In this document: positions 9,015 through 16,256 of the stretch, piece after piece
Layout of the letters: every line of letters begins with the position of its first letter
How positions within the stretch are numbered: position 1 is the stretch's first letter
From: Anaerolineae bacterium
Lineage (GTDB): Bacteria > Chloroflexota > Anaerolineae > B4-G1 > SLSP01
Assembly (NCBI GenBank): GCA_016931315.1
Contig: JAFGFB010000003.1
Span: 1 to 34,924, forward strand
Direction of reading: 5' to 3'
Length of the DNA: 34,924 nucleotides
Translations under genes and position numbers: made by a program
The notes under the pieces: generated by a model
What the model was told of the DNA's origin: nothing
The model's database searches: none
Seen by the model: only the letters and a program-made list of their open reading frames with translations

Positions 9015-11501
9015 TTATGGCGCGGGCGCGCACTGAGACTGCCCTTCTTTAGCCCAGCTGTAATCGGGATTGATCTCCAGAGCTGTTGTGAAGCTTTGTG
9101 TAGCGAAATCACAATCACCCAGCTTCACATAAATCCATCCTCGAAACGCATGAGCATTAGCATTTCTGGGTTCCAACTCTACCCAGCGGTCATTAGCAAC
9201 AAGCGCCTCGTTGTACTGTTCCAAAGCATAATGTGCATTGCATAAGCCGGTATAAGCAGATATGTTTTCCTGTATCTCAGCAGACTGAAGGAAATATGTG
9301 ACAGCCTCATCAAAACGCTTCAGATGGAATGAGCTCCAACCAGTCACAGAGAAGGCTAAGGGATCTGTAGGCGCCAGGGCTATCCACTTCTCACCATAGG
9401 TTAAAGATGAAGCATAATCTCCAGATTGATGATAACTCACCGTCAACCCGAGGTACGCCCCCACCGTCTCTTTGATCCGATTAGCTTCTTTGTAAACAGA
9501 GATGGCCTCATCGTACCGTTTCAAGTTCATTAATGCATTACCATATGCAACGCGGGCTTTCACATCGGAAGCATCTAAATTGATCCACTTCTCCGCCGTT
9601 GTCAATGCACCTTCGTAATCCTTGCATTTGTTGTACACCGTCGTCAAACCCTCGTAACTCTCAGCCTTCTCTTGAATCTCCAATGACCGTGAGAACGCAT
9701 TGATAGCCGGGTCACATTGATTCAAGCCATTGAATGCCAGCCCCATCATTCTATACGCATCAGCGCTCTCAGGTGCGATCTGCGCCCAACGCTCAGATAC
9801 CTCAAGCAAGGAATCAAACTCACCTTGTTGTAGATAGAGATTGCTCAGCCCATCAAACGCCGTTTCAGACTCCCCCAACTCCAGTGAGCGAAGGAAGGCG
9901 TCACGAGCCTCCGTATGACGCCGCGATTGATATGCAGCCAGGCCCAACTGATTATGGGCCTCAAGGTTATTAGGTTCCCGAGCGACCCACTGCTGTGAGG
10001 CAGTATAGGCATTCTCGTAATCCTTAACAGCATAATAACTTATACTCTGCCCCTTATAGCCATCCACGCTCTCCGGCTCTAATTGCACCGCATTCCCAAA
10101 AGACGCCCCCGCCGCCTCATACTGCCCCGACTCATACTGCGCCCAGCCCAACCCGCGATACGCCGCAGCATTCTCCGCATCTTTCTCCAGCGCCGCTTCA
10201 AACGCAACCTGCGCAGCAGCATAATCCTGCGCAGCCAAGGCAGCTTCACCCTCTTCCACCAGTCTGGCTACCGTCATACGCTGCAGGAAGAAATAGCCGA
10301 ATACCGCCGCCACCGCCACCAGGACCAGGAGTATTCCTCCACCCACCAACCATGGCCACACAGCCCGTTTCTTCTTCGCCGGCACCGGCTCAGCCCATCC
10401 TGATGCCGCCGGAGGGTAACCATAAGCCGGTGAAGGCGCCGCTGCCTGAGTGGGCGGATAGCCGTAGGGTGCGGGAGGTCCTCCTGCGGGCATGTTAGCA
10501 GGAACCGTCCCATAGGGCTGCGATGAGGCCGTGGGAGCAGATGCAGGCAATCCATTATACTGCGGCAATTGTGTTCCAGGAGGCATAACCGCCGTGCCCC
10601 CACGCGGCGCCGGCGCAGGCATTGGCGGGGTCGCCGAAATCCCATAAGCAGGCGCCGGCACTGCCGCACCTGCGGCGCCGGCCAGGGCCGCGACAAATTC
10701 TCCAGCGCTCACAAAGCGCTCGCTGGACTGTTTGGCCAACATCCGTGCGATAGTCCATTCGACATGCTGAGGCAATCCGGGCGTAAAACGAGTGATTGCC
10801 GGCGGAGGATTGTTAACCTGTGCATACAACAGCGCCGTCGTCGTCCCATCGAAAGGCACCTGACCGCTCAACATCTCATACGCTACAATACCCAGCGCAT
10901 ACAAATCACTACGATGGTCTACCGCCAAACCCTGAATTTGCTCGGGGGACATATAGGCAGGCGTTCCCAAGACAGTCCCAGTTGAAGTCAATCGCGCGGT
11001 GGCCCCAGAGCCTTCCAGGGCTTTGGCAATGCCAAAATCGGTGATCACCACGCGGTCGTCTTCAGCGAGCAGGATATTAGCCGGTTTGATATCGCGATGC
11101 AGGAAACGCCGCTTGTGCGCATAGTCCAACGCCTCGGCGACCTGGCGCAGAATGCCCACGGCACGTTCGAGCGGGAGCGCGCCCTGATCCAGAACCAACT
11201 GCTCTAGAGATGTGCCTTCAACGTATTCCATGGCGATAAAAATGTGCCCCTCATGCTGACCCACTTCATAGATGGTCACAATATGGGGATGGCTCAAGTT
11301 AGCCGCCACAATCCCCTCTTGTTGGAAGCGTTGAATGAACTCCGGATCGTTCCCCAGATAAGGCAGCAGTACCTTCAAGGCCACATAGCGGCGTAGAGAG
11401 GGCTGCCAGGCTTTATAAACAATTGCCATTCCACCACGGCCCAGTTCATCCAGAATCTGGTACTGCCCCATCGTCGTGCCAATGAGATTTTCCTGCTGCA
11501 T
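9015..11501 (-). CDS. Transmembrane Ser/Thr protein kinase with C-terminal TPR array
   Basis: I chose the ATG at 11501 because AGGAGG lies just upstream, giving 828 residues; an in-frame start six codons earlier lacks this. The Hanks-type kinase domain (about 14-275) is complete: glycine loop GRGGMAIV, Lys43, HRD at 135-137, Asn142, DFG at 155-157, and a SPE in place of APE. A linker rich in Pro, Ala and Tyr follows (about 280-380). Then come a basic patch, one membrane helix (WPWLVGGGILLVLVAVAAVF), and about 420 residues of TPR units outside the cell. PknB-like kinases of this form sense external ligands or partners and phosphorylate cytoplasmic targets. It has its own terminator-like hairpin downstream. 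The TPR units alternate in two types, giving a repeat of about 68 residues. Confidence 0.95.
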   Translation of the reverse strand: MQQENLIGTTMGQYQILDELGRGGMAIVYKAWQPSLRRYVALKVLLPYLGNDPEFIQRFQQEGIVAANLSHPHIVTIYEVGQHEGHIFIAMEYVEGTSLEQLVLDQGALPLERAVGILRQVAEALDYAHKRRFLHRDIKPANILLAEDDRVVITDFGIAKALEGSGATARLTSTGTVLGTPAYMSPEQIQGLAVDHRSDLYALGIVAYEMLSGQVPFDGTTTALLYAQVNNPPPAITRFTPGLPQHVEWTIARMLAKQSSERFVSAGEFVAALAGAAGAAVPAPAYGISATPPMPAPAPRGGTAVMPPGTQLPQYNGLPASAPTASSQPYGTVPANMPAGGPPAPYGYPPTQAAAPSPAYGYPPAASGWAEPVPAKKKRAVWPWLVGGGILLVLVAVAAVFGYFFLQRMTVARLVEEGEAALAAQDYAAAQVAFEAALEKDAENAAAYRGLGWAQYESGQYEAAGASFGNAVQLEPESVDGYKGQSISYYAVKDYENAYTASQQWVAREPNNLEAHNQLGLAAYQSRRHTEARDAFLRSLELGESETAFDGLSNLYLQQGEFDSLLEVSERWAQIAPESADAYRMMGLAFNGLNQCDPAINAFSRSLEIQEKAESYEGLTTVYNKCKDYEGALTTAEKWINLDASDVKARVAYGNALMNLKRYDEAISVYKEANRIKETVGAYLGLTVSYHQSGDYASSLTYGEKWIALAPTDPLAFSVTGWSSFHLKRFDEAVTYFLQSAEIQENISAYTGLCNAHYALEQYNEALVANDRWVELEPRNANAHAFRGWIYVKLGDCDFATQSFTTALEINPDYSWAKEGQSQCAPAP

Positions 11502-11585
11502 TGCTCCTCCTTTGCACACCTACAACTTGACTGGAGTTCTACGCCTGGATGCGGCAAGGTCAGGCCTTACAAGCCACCCCGCATC

Positions 11586-12515
11586 CTAATTCCGAAACCA
11601 CCCAACCGTCTCGCGTAACCCCTGGCGGAAATTCACAAATCGCTCCAAACCCAGCAGGGCCTTTGCCCGCGACGCATCCGCCTGCGAATGCTTGACGTCA
11701 CCGGGGCGCTCCGCCTCAAAACGTGGCAGCTGCTGCGTGCCCAGGATACCATTCAATTCTTCGACCAGCTCCAATAGCGTCACACGATCCCCCAAGGCTA
11801 CATTCATCACCTGCCCCACGGCGTCCTCGCGTTCACAAGCCCGGAGATTGGCAGCAACCACATTCGTCACATAGGTGAAATCCCGCGACTGCAAGCCATC
11901 ACCGTAAATAATAGGCGATTCATCCTTCAACATTGCGGTGATGAATTTGGGAATCACAGCCGCATATTCGGAATTGGGGTCCTGCCGGGGGCCAAAGACG
12001 TTGAAATACCGCAGGCTCACCGTGGGCAAACCGTAGACCTCATGAAATGCCGTGCAATAATTCTCGCCCGCGAGTTTTGATACAGCGTAGGGCGATAGAG
12101 GATGGGTAGGCATGTCCTCGTGCTTGGGCAGCGTAGGACTGTTGCCGTATACAGAGGAGGAAGACGAATACACAACCCGCCGCACTTGCGCCTCGCGTGC
12201 TGCCAGCAACACGTGGAGCGTGCCGGTCACATTGGCCTGATGTGAAGCCAACGGCGCCGCAACGGAGCGCGGCACCGAAGGAATGGCTCCCAGATGCAGC
12301 ACATAATCCATACCCGCGACGGCACGACGAACCATCTCAAGATCACAGAGACTGCCCTCGAGCAGCTCAACATGCTCCAAATTGTGCGCAATATTCTCGC
12401 GGCGTCCGCTAGAAAAATCATCCAGCACACGGACCGTCTCGCCGCGGCGCACCAACTCATCCACGATATGCGAGCCGATGAAGCCCGCGCCCCCAGTTAC
12501 CAAATAACATGCCAT
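11586..12515 (-). CDS. NAD-dependent sugar-nucleotide C4-epimerase (GalE/WbpP-like)
   Basis: This is a 309-residue extended SDR enzyme. TGGAGFIG at residues 7-14 binds NAD(P), SSSSSVYG (117-124) supplies the catalytic Ser, and Tyr143-x3-Lys147 (YAVSK) is intact. The RYFNVFGPRQDPNSEYAAVI block and a YGDGLQSRDFTYV block place it near UDP-GlcNAc/UDP-Glc 4-epimerases of the WbpP type rather than dehydratases. Product specificity cannot be settled by eye. GGAGGG lies seven bases before the ATG. It follows the next epimerase gene by 57 bases and probably shares its promoter at 13,670-13,697. It would supply sugar nucleotides for the neighbouring polysaccharide locus. Confidence 0.9.
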   Translation of the reverse strand: MACYLVTGGAGFIGSHIVDELVRRGETVRVLDDFSSGRRENIAHNLEHVELLEGSLCDLEMVRRAVAGMDYVLHLGAIPSVPRSVAAPLASHQANVTGTLHVLLAAREAQVRRVVYSSSSSVYGNSPTLPKHEDMPTHPLSPYAVSKLAGENYCTAFHEVYGLPTVSLRYFNVFGPRQDPNSEYAAVIPKFITAMLKDESPIIYGDGLQSRDFTYVTNVVAANLRACEREDAVGQVMNVALGDRVTLLELVEELNGILGTQQLPRFEAERPGDVKHSQADASRAKALLGLERFVNFRQGLRETVGWFRN

Positions 12516-12572
12516 GAAAACCCTCCGCTTCCAGAGCTTCTGATGTTTGCAGTGAGCCTACTCAAACGCAGT

Positions 12573-13577
12573 CTACGTCAATGCCACCTCAATGAGCTGC
12601 GCGAGTGTCTGCTGCAGTGGGATGCGAGGTTCCCACCCTGTGAGCTGCTTGATGCGGCTGATATCAGGCACGCGCCGCTGCATGTCCTCGAAGCCGGGCT
12701 CGTAGGCTTGATCGTAGGGGATGAAGACCACCCGCTTCGCCGGATCCGGCAGCGCGATAGCTGGCGCGCCACGCTCTACCCCCTCCCATACCCGCTGTGC
12801 CAGTTCCAGTACGGTAACCTCTTCCACAGTTCCCACATTGAAAACCCGACCTACCGCCTCAGGGTTTTCAGCCAGTAACAACAAGGCGCGTACCGTGTCC
12901 TGCACGTTGCAGAAACAGCGGCTCTGGCTTCCATCGCCATAGACCGTGATAGGTCCGCCATTGAGCGCTTGCTTCACGAAGCGCGGCACCACCATCCCAT
13001 ACTGCCCCGTCTGGCGCGGTCCAATTGTGTTGAACAGGCGAAAGACCACCACCGGCAAGTCCATCTGGCGGTGATAAGCCAAGCCGAGAAACTCATCTAC
13101 CGCTTTGGAATCAGAATAACTCCAGCGGGCTTTGGTCGTCGGCCCCAGCACGCGATCATCATCTTCGCCAAAGGGGACTTTGTTGCTTTTGCCGTACACT
13201 TCGGAAGTGGAAGCCAGGAGCACCTTCTTCCGGTATCGGGCTGCAGCTTGCAGGACGGCATGGGTTCCCAGGACGTTGGTCTCAATCACGCGCACCGGGT
13301 CGCGCACAATCAACTCCACGCCCACTGCCGCCGCCAGGTGGAAAATCACATCACATTCACCGGCAAGCCGGTCGAGCACCACCTCATGCGTGATTGTATC
13401 TATAACTGGCGTAAAATGAGGGTCGGAGACCAAATGCTGGATGTTTTCGAAACGGCCGGTCGAGAGATTGTCAATAATAGTGACCCGCCAGTCCTGCGCC
13501 AGCAACGCTTCCGAAAGATGGGAGCCAATAAACCCCGCTCCGCCTGTGATCAAGGCATGCCCGCGAACACTTGCCAT
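12573..13577 (-). CDS. NAD-dependent epimerase/decarboxylase (UDP-xylose-synthase-like SDR)
   Basis: The 334-residue extended SDR has TGGAGFIGSH at 11-20, STSEVYGK at 123-130 and Tyr154-x3-Lys158 (YSDSK). The FRLFNTIGPRQTGQYGMVVPRF block and YGDGSQSRCFCNVQD resemble UDP-glucuronate decarboxylases and related dTDP/GDP-sugar enzymes. The reaction is therefore probably on a nucleotide sugar in the cytoplasm, but decarboxylase versus epimerase is not decided. The ATG at 13577 follows GAGGCAAG. It is the first gene after a strong-looking promoter and a palindromic leader element, and is likely the head of a two-gene or longer operon. Confidence 0.87.
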   Translation of the reverse strand: MASVRGHALITGGAGFIGSHLSEALLAQDWRVTIIDNLSTGRFENIQHLVSDPHFTPVIDTITHEVVLDRLAGECDVIFHLAAAVGVELIVRDPVRVIETNVLGTHAVLQAAARYRKKVLLASTSEVYGKSNKVPFGEDDDRVLGPTTKARWSYSDSKAVDEFLGLAYHRQMDLPVVVFRLFNTIGPRQTGQYGMVVPRFVKQALNGGPITVYGDGSQSRCFCNVQDTVRALLLLAENPEAVGRVFNVGTVEEVTVLELAQRVWEGVERGAPAIALPDPAKRVVFIPYDQAYEPGFEDMQRRVPDISRIKQLTGWEPRIPLQQTLAQLIEVALT

Positions 13578-13589
13578 ATACTTGCCTCA

Positions 13590-13602
13590 TGTGACGGTCA
13601 CA
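13590..13602. promoter_or_regulatory. 13-bp palindrome in the 5' leader of the epimerase operon
   Basis: TGTGAC-G-GTCACA is a perfect inverted repeat 13 bases upstream of the start codon at 13577 and about 60 bases downstream of the predicted transcription start. It resembles the half-sites bound by CRP/FNR-family regulators but with a three-base instead of six-base separation between TGTGA and TCACA. It could be an operator or a small mRNA hairpin covering the ribosome site. No regulator is identified. Confidence 0.35.
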
Positions 13603-13669
13603 GTTTACGGAAGTCTCACCATACTGTACCATGGCAAAAAGAGACGCCCGCGGACACCGTCTTGCTTGC

Positions 13670-13697
13670 AGTATATGCCAAGCATCGCTTGTGTCAA
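13670..13697 (-). promoter_or_regulatory. Sigma-70-type promoter with palindrome in spacer
   Basis: On the minus strand a perfect TTGACA (-35, 13692-13697) is followed after 16 bases by TATACT (-10, 13670-13675), predicting a start near 13,662 and a leader of about 85 bases. The spacer contains CAAGC-GAT-GCTTG (13679-13691), a perfect inverted repeat. The rest of the gap (13,698-13,852) shows no gene or RNA that I can support. Confidence 0.7.
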
Positions 13698-13852
13698 CCT
13701 GAAAAACACCTTCCGGGAAACAAATTTGACCGTTGTATGCTGACGGGCTTGTTTTTGCCCCCATGGCGTTCGGGTTTTCTTCCAACGCGAGGCGCAAATT
13801 CCGGGCTGATGCGACGCATCGGTTTTGAATGTAAGTCCTCAGGTTGTGCAGG

Positions 13853-14482
13853 TCAGCCCTGCTGTAATGCCTCCAGCAGGCGCTGCATCTGCAAGCCATT
13901 GGTCAAATCGCCGCGTGTACGTTCCAATACCGCCCGCAGTTGATCCACCCGGTGCCGTAAGCCGCCGGTAAGCGCATCAGGATAATCGAATGACATTAGC
14001 ACTTCATATACAGAATCCATAATCGCCAGCAAGCGCTCGGCTTCCGTCATCTGCCCGCGGCGCATGCAATCCAGGCATCGCCGGCGCAATTCGCTAGCCG
14101 CTTCACACAAGCCGTTGAGATAAGCCGCATAAGGCACAGCCAGCTCCATGGGCGAAGGGAGCGTGCGATTCGCCACCAGCACCAAGGTGAGATGCGCTTC
14201 CACCAGCTCCTTGAGGGCATCCTGGGTATAGCCGGCATAAAACAAATCGGGATAAGGCTCAAGCGCCGCACGAATCTCATTTGCCATCGCATCAGCCTCA
14301 GCCAGAATAGACTGAGCGGACTCCCACTCCTCGCGATGTCCGGCGCGGATTGCCTGTGAACAGAGCCGGATGAGCTCCCGGCTCTGGTTTAACACCTGGT
14401 CACGCGCCGCATTGCGAGGGCGCCAATCCTCCTGCACCGCCTCAGCCAAGCCATCCAGCCAGGTATCCAGATTGAGTGTCAT
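13853..14482 (-). CDS. Translin/TRAX-family protein (candidate RNA-binding or RNase subunit)
   Basis: This 209-residue, all-helical protein carries the translin family signature throughout: RDQVLNQSRELIRLCSQAIR near the N-terminus, FYAGYTQDALKELVEAH at 81-97, YAAYLNGLCEAASELRRRCL at 118-137, and FDYPDALTGG followed by RVDQLRAVLERTRGDLT at 165-194. Translin and TRAX form ring-shaped octamers that bind nucleic acid. TRAX subunits are RNases using a Glu-x-x-Glu pair and an Asp. Here Glu92 and Glu95, and possibly Asp180 and Glu187, could fill those roles (inference from motif position). The family is best known from eukaryotes and archaea; archaeal members are often mislabelled haloacid dehalogenase. 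The ATG directly abuts the stop of the DUF3467 gene, so the two are translationally linked. Confidence 0.9.
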   Translation of the reverse strand: MTLNLDTWLDGLAEAVQEDWRPRNAARDQVLNQSRELIRLCSQAIRAGHREEWESAQSILAEADAMANEIRAALEPYPDLFYAGYTQDALKELVEAHLTLVLVANRTLPSPMELAVPYAAYLNGLCEAASELRRRCLDCMRRGQMTEAERLLAIMDSVYEVLMSFDYPDALTGGLRHRVDQLRAVLERTRGDLTNGLQMQRLLEALQQG

Positions 14483-14803
14483 CTATTCCTCTCCTTCAGG
14501 GGGACGCGCGGAGCCGAAGAAAGCCCGGGCAAGGTCCTCCCCCTGTCCCGGGAGCGCAATTTCACCGTACGTCGCTTCGTATTTGGCCAGGTTCTCCTGC
14601 AAAGCCCGCAATAACAGCTTGGCATTGAAAGGGGTCATGACCACCCGCGCCTTCACCCGAATCTGAGGTTGATTGGGCAGAGCTTGCGCCAGATCGAAGA
14701 CCATCTCTGATGGTGAATGAGTGATCAGCGCAAAGTTGGCATAAACGGGTTCGAGTCCCACCGGCAACTCTACATTCAAGGCCTTGGGTTTGGGATTATT
14801 CAT
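14483..14803 (-). CDS. DUF3467 family protein
   Basis: The 106-residue protein matches DUF3467: a short variable start, then VYANFALITHSPSEMVFDLA, a KARVVMTP strand, and NAKLLLRALQENLAKYEATYGEI. The function of this family is unknown. It is widespread in bacteria and some archaea, and its size suggests a single compact alpha/beta domain. The ATG at 14803 has AGGAGA upstream. Its stop codon touches the translin-family start with no gap, a strong hint of joint production. It lies downstream of the ssb terminator and has no obvious promoter of its own, so some read-through from ssb may feed it. Confidence 0.88.
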   Translation of the reverse strand: MNNPKPKALNVELPVGLEPVYANFALITHSPSEMVFDLAQALPNQPQIRVKARVVMTPFNAKLLLRALQENLAKYEATYGEIALPGQGEDLARAFFGSARPPEGEE

Positions 14804-14835
14804 AGCTATGCTCTCCTAGCAAAGTCCTCGTAATC

Positions 14836-14861
14836 AAAAACAGAGGGGCAATGCCCCTCTG
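14836..14861 (-). terminator. Rho-independent terminator of ssb
   Basis: CAGAGGGGCA (14841-14850) and TGCCCCTCTG (14852-14861) form a perfect ten-pair arm around one central base. On the minus strand the stem is followed at once by TTTTTG. It lies 21 bases past the ssb stop codon. Confidence 0.9.
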
Positions 14862-14882
14862 TTGCTCTCCATCCCGTACTGC

Positions 14883-15302
14883 CTAGAAGGGCAGGTCCTC
14901 GCCACCATCATAAGAAGCATCAGGCTCAGCAACCCCTGCGCGGCTATCACCTTCGGTTCTGCCACCGAGAAAACGAATATTCTCCGCAGTGATTTCAAAA
15001 CTGGCACGGGGTGTACCATCCTGTCCTGTCCAAACGCGCGGGCCGCCCGTGGCTTTATCAGGAGTTAGGCGCCCCTCAACCAGAACCAATCGCCCCTTCT
15101 GCAGATACTGCGCAGCAGTTTCCGCCTGACGCCGCCAGACAGTAATGCGGAACCAAACTGTTTCCTCGCCTTGAGATCCGTCGGTATTACTCCACTTGCG
15201 TGACGAGGCTACGCTAAATGTAGTAACAGGTGTCCCATCAGGCGTATAGCGCATCTCGGGGTCTTTTCCAAGGTGCCCAACAATCGTGACTTTATGGTAC
15301 AT
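14883..15302 (-). CDS. ssb: Single-stranded DNA-binding protein
   Basis: The 139-residue SSB has the OB-fold opening YHKVTIVGHLGKDPEMRYTP, TTFSVASSRKW, WFRITVWRRQAETAAQYLQK and LVLVEGRLTPD. A short Asp/Gly-rich linker leads to the conserved acidic tip ending in Asp-Leu-Pro-Phe, which recruits replication and repair partners. It coats single-stranded DNA during replication, recombination and repair. AAGGAGA lies seven bases before the ATG. The gene has its own promoter (15,350-15,378) and a clear terminator. The C-terminal linker is short compared with many bacterial SSBs, but this is within the normal range. Confidence 0.97.
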   Translation of the reverse strand: MYHKVTIVGHLGKDPEMRYTPDGTPVTTFSVASSRKWSNTDGSQGEETVWFRITVWRRQAETAAQYLQKGRLVLVEGRLTPDKATGGPRVWTGQDGTPRASFEITAENIRFLGGRTEGDSRAGVAEPDASYDGGEDLPF

Positions 15303-15349
15303 TGCGGCTCTCCTTTCATTAGAGGTATAGCAAATGAGAATGCAAATTT

Positions 15350-15378
15350 ATTATACACGAAAGACTGGCACAGCACAA
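15350..15378 (-). promoter_or_regulatory. ssb promoter
   Basis: On the minus strand a perfect TATAAT (-10, 15350-15355) lies 17 bases after TTGTGC (-35, 15373-15378), giving a leader of about 40 bases before ssb. The -35 overlaps an inverted repeat CAAGC-ATAGA-GCTTG (15376-15390), which has the same half-sites as the palindrome in the promoter at 13,670-13,697. Confidence 0.65.
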
Positions 15379-15429
15379 GCATAGAGCTTGATTAAACCAC
15401 CCCAGTTCACCACACAGACACCAGCAGAC

Positions 15430-16233
15430 CTACGGTGCCGTCTCCCCCTCAAGGAAGCAGACCAGCCCCTCAACGATGCCCAAAGCGACCACGTCCTGGC
15501 GTTCCACCAGTATTTCGCGATCGTCCAGCATGAATCCCGTCTCAATAATTGCAGCCGGGGTACTCTGATCAATCTCGTAAAACGCATGGTAGCGCGTCAT
15601 ATCGAAGGTGATAGTATTGGCGTCAAAGGGAAGGCCCGTGCGCGCGTGATAATACCGGCTGAGGCATGATACCAATATATCCTCACTGCCCGGAATATAA
15701 CTGGATTCCGCCCGAGCCACCTTAAAGCCCGTCTTGCCCGCATACCCGCAGGAATCCGCGTGAATTGAAAGCAACACGTCCGCCTGATAGCCAGTAAGGC
15801 GCTCATCGAACTCTTCCAGCAAATCTACGTTCCAGCCGCGCGCTCGCAACATTCCCACAACCAGGTCGGCAATTTGAGAATTGAGTTGCACTTCCTGTAG
15901 GCCATCAGGGCATACCGCACCACTATCACTGCCCACGTGCCCCGCAACAATTCCCACACGAATGACATGAAACGCAGCAGGCTCAGGATTAACCAGGGCC
16001 AGGGGCCCCGGGGTTGGCGTGGAAGCGCCCAAAGGAATGAGCGCGGGTCCGCTTTGGGGCTGAGTCGCGGCAACAGCGCTGGTGGAAACGGGAATGATAG
16101 GCACAAAGCCCAGCGGCGCCAGCAAGGCCAGTCCGGCGGCCAGCACAACCAGGACGCGCAGCAACAACCCCGCAGCCCATGGATCGGACTCTGAGGACGT
16201 TACCGGTTTGGAGCGATTAATCGTTTTGCTCAT
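15430..16233 (-). CDS. N-acetylmuramoyl-L-alanine amidase (Amidase_3), membrane anchored
   Basis: The 267-residue protein has a basic cytoplasmic N-terminus, one membrane helix (about 20-48) that may act as uncleaved anchor or signal, a Pro/Thr-rich linker, and a zinc amidase domain from about residue 90. The metal and catalytic residues are all present: His99 in VAGHVG, Glu114 in LQEVQLN, His158 in SIHAD and Glu231 in IIETGFM. Such enzymes cut the bond between MurNAc and the stem peptide in peptidoglycan outside the membrane. The gene follows the alpha/beta hydrolase by 23 bases. It is the last gene of the long minus-strand run before ssb. No terminator with a T-run was seen after it. Confidence 0.92.
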   Translation of the reverse strand: MSKTINRSKPVTSSESDPWAAGLLLRVLVVLAAGLALLAPLGFVPIIPVSTSAVAATQPQSGPALIPLGASTPTPGPLALVNPEPAAFHVIRVGIVAGHVGSDSGAVCPDGLQEVQLNSQIADLVVGMLRARGWNVDLLEEFDERLTGYQADVLLSIHADSCGYAGKTGFKVARAESSYIPGSEDILVSCLSRYYHARTGLPFDANTITFDMTRYHAFYEIDQSTPAAIIETGFMLDDREILVERQDVVALGIVEGLVCFLEGETAP

Positions 16234-16256
16234 GGTTGTTTCTCACCAGCACAGGC

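Noticed and set aside
10274-10696. Minus-strand frame (140 codons) within the kinase linker
   Set aside because: It is an alternate frame of the proline-rich linker of the kinase gene; its Arg/Pro-rich product reflects base composition.
11547-11586. Inverted repeat GGATGCGG/CCGCATCC after the epimerase stop, considered as a terminator
   Set aside because: The loop is 24 bases with only partial inner pairing, and no T-run follows on the minus strand.
13808-13820. Palindrome GATGCG-A-CGCATC after the translin gene, considered as a terminator
   Set aside because: The stem is short and no T-run follows in the direction of transcription; I could not support it.
13471-13899. Minus-strand frame spanning the gap upstream of the UXS-like gene
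   Set aside because: It overlaps two real genes in other frames and covers a good promoter; no family features.
12969-13943. Long plus-strand open frame (324 codons) opposite the UXS-like gene
   Set aside because: It lies antisense to a clear SDR gene and continues into noncoding DNA; the protein is rich in His, Arg and Cys with no family pattern, typical of an antisense shadow.
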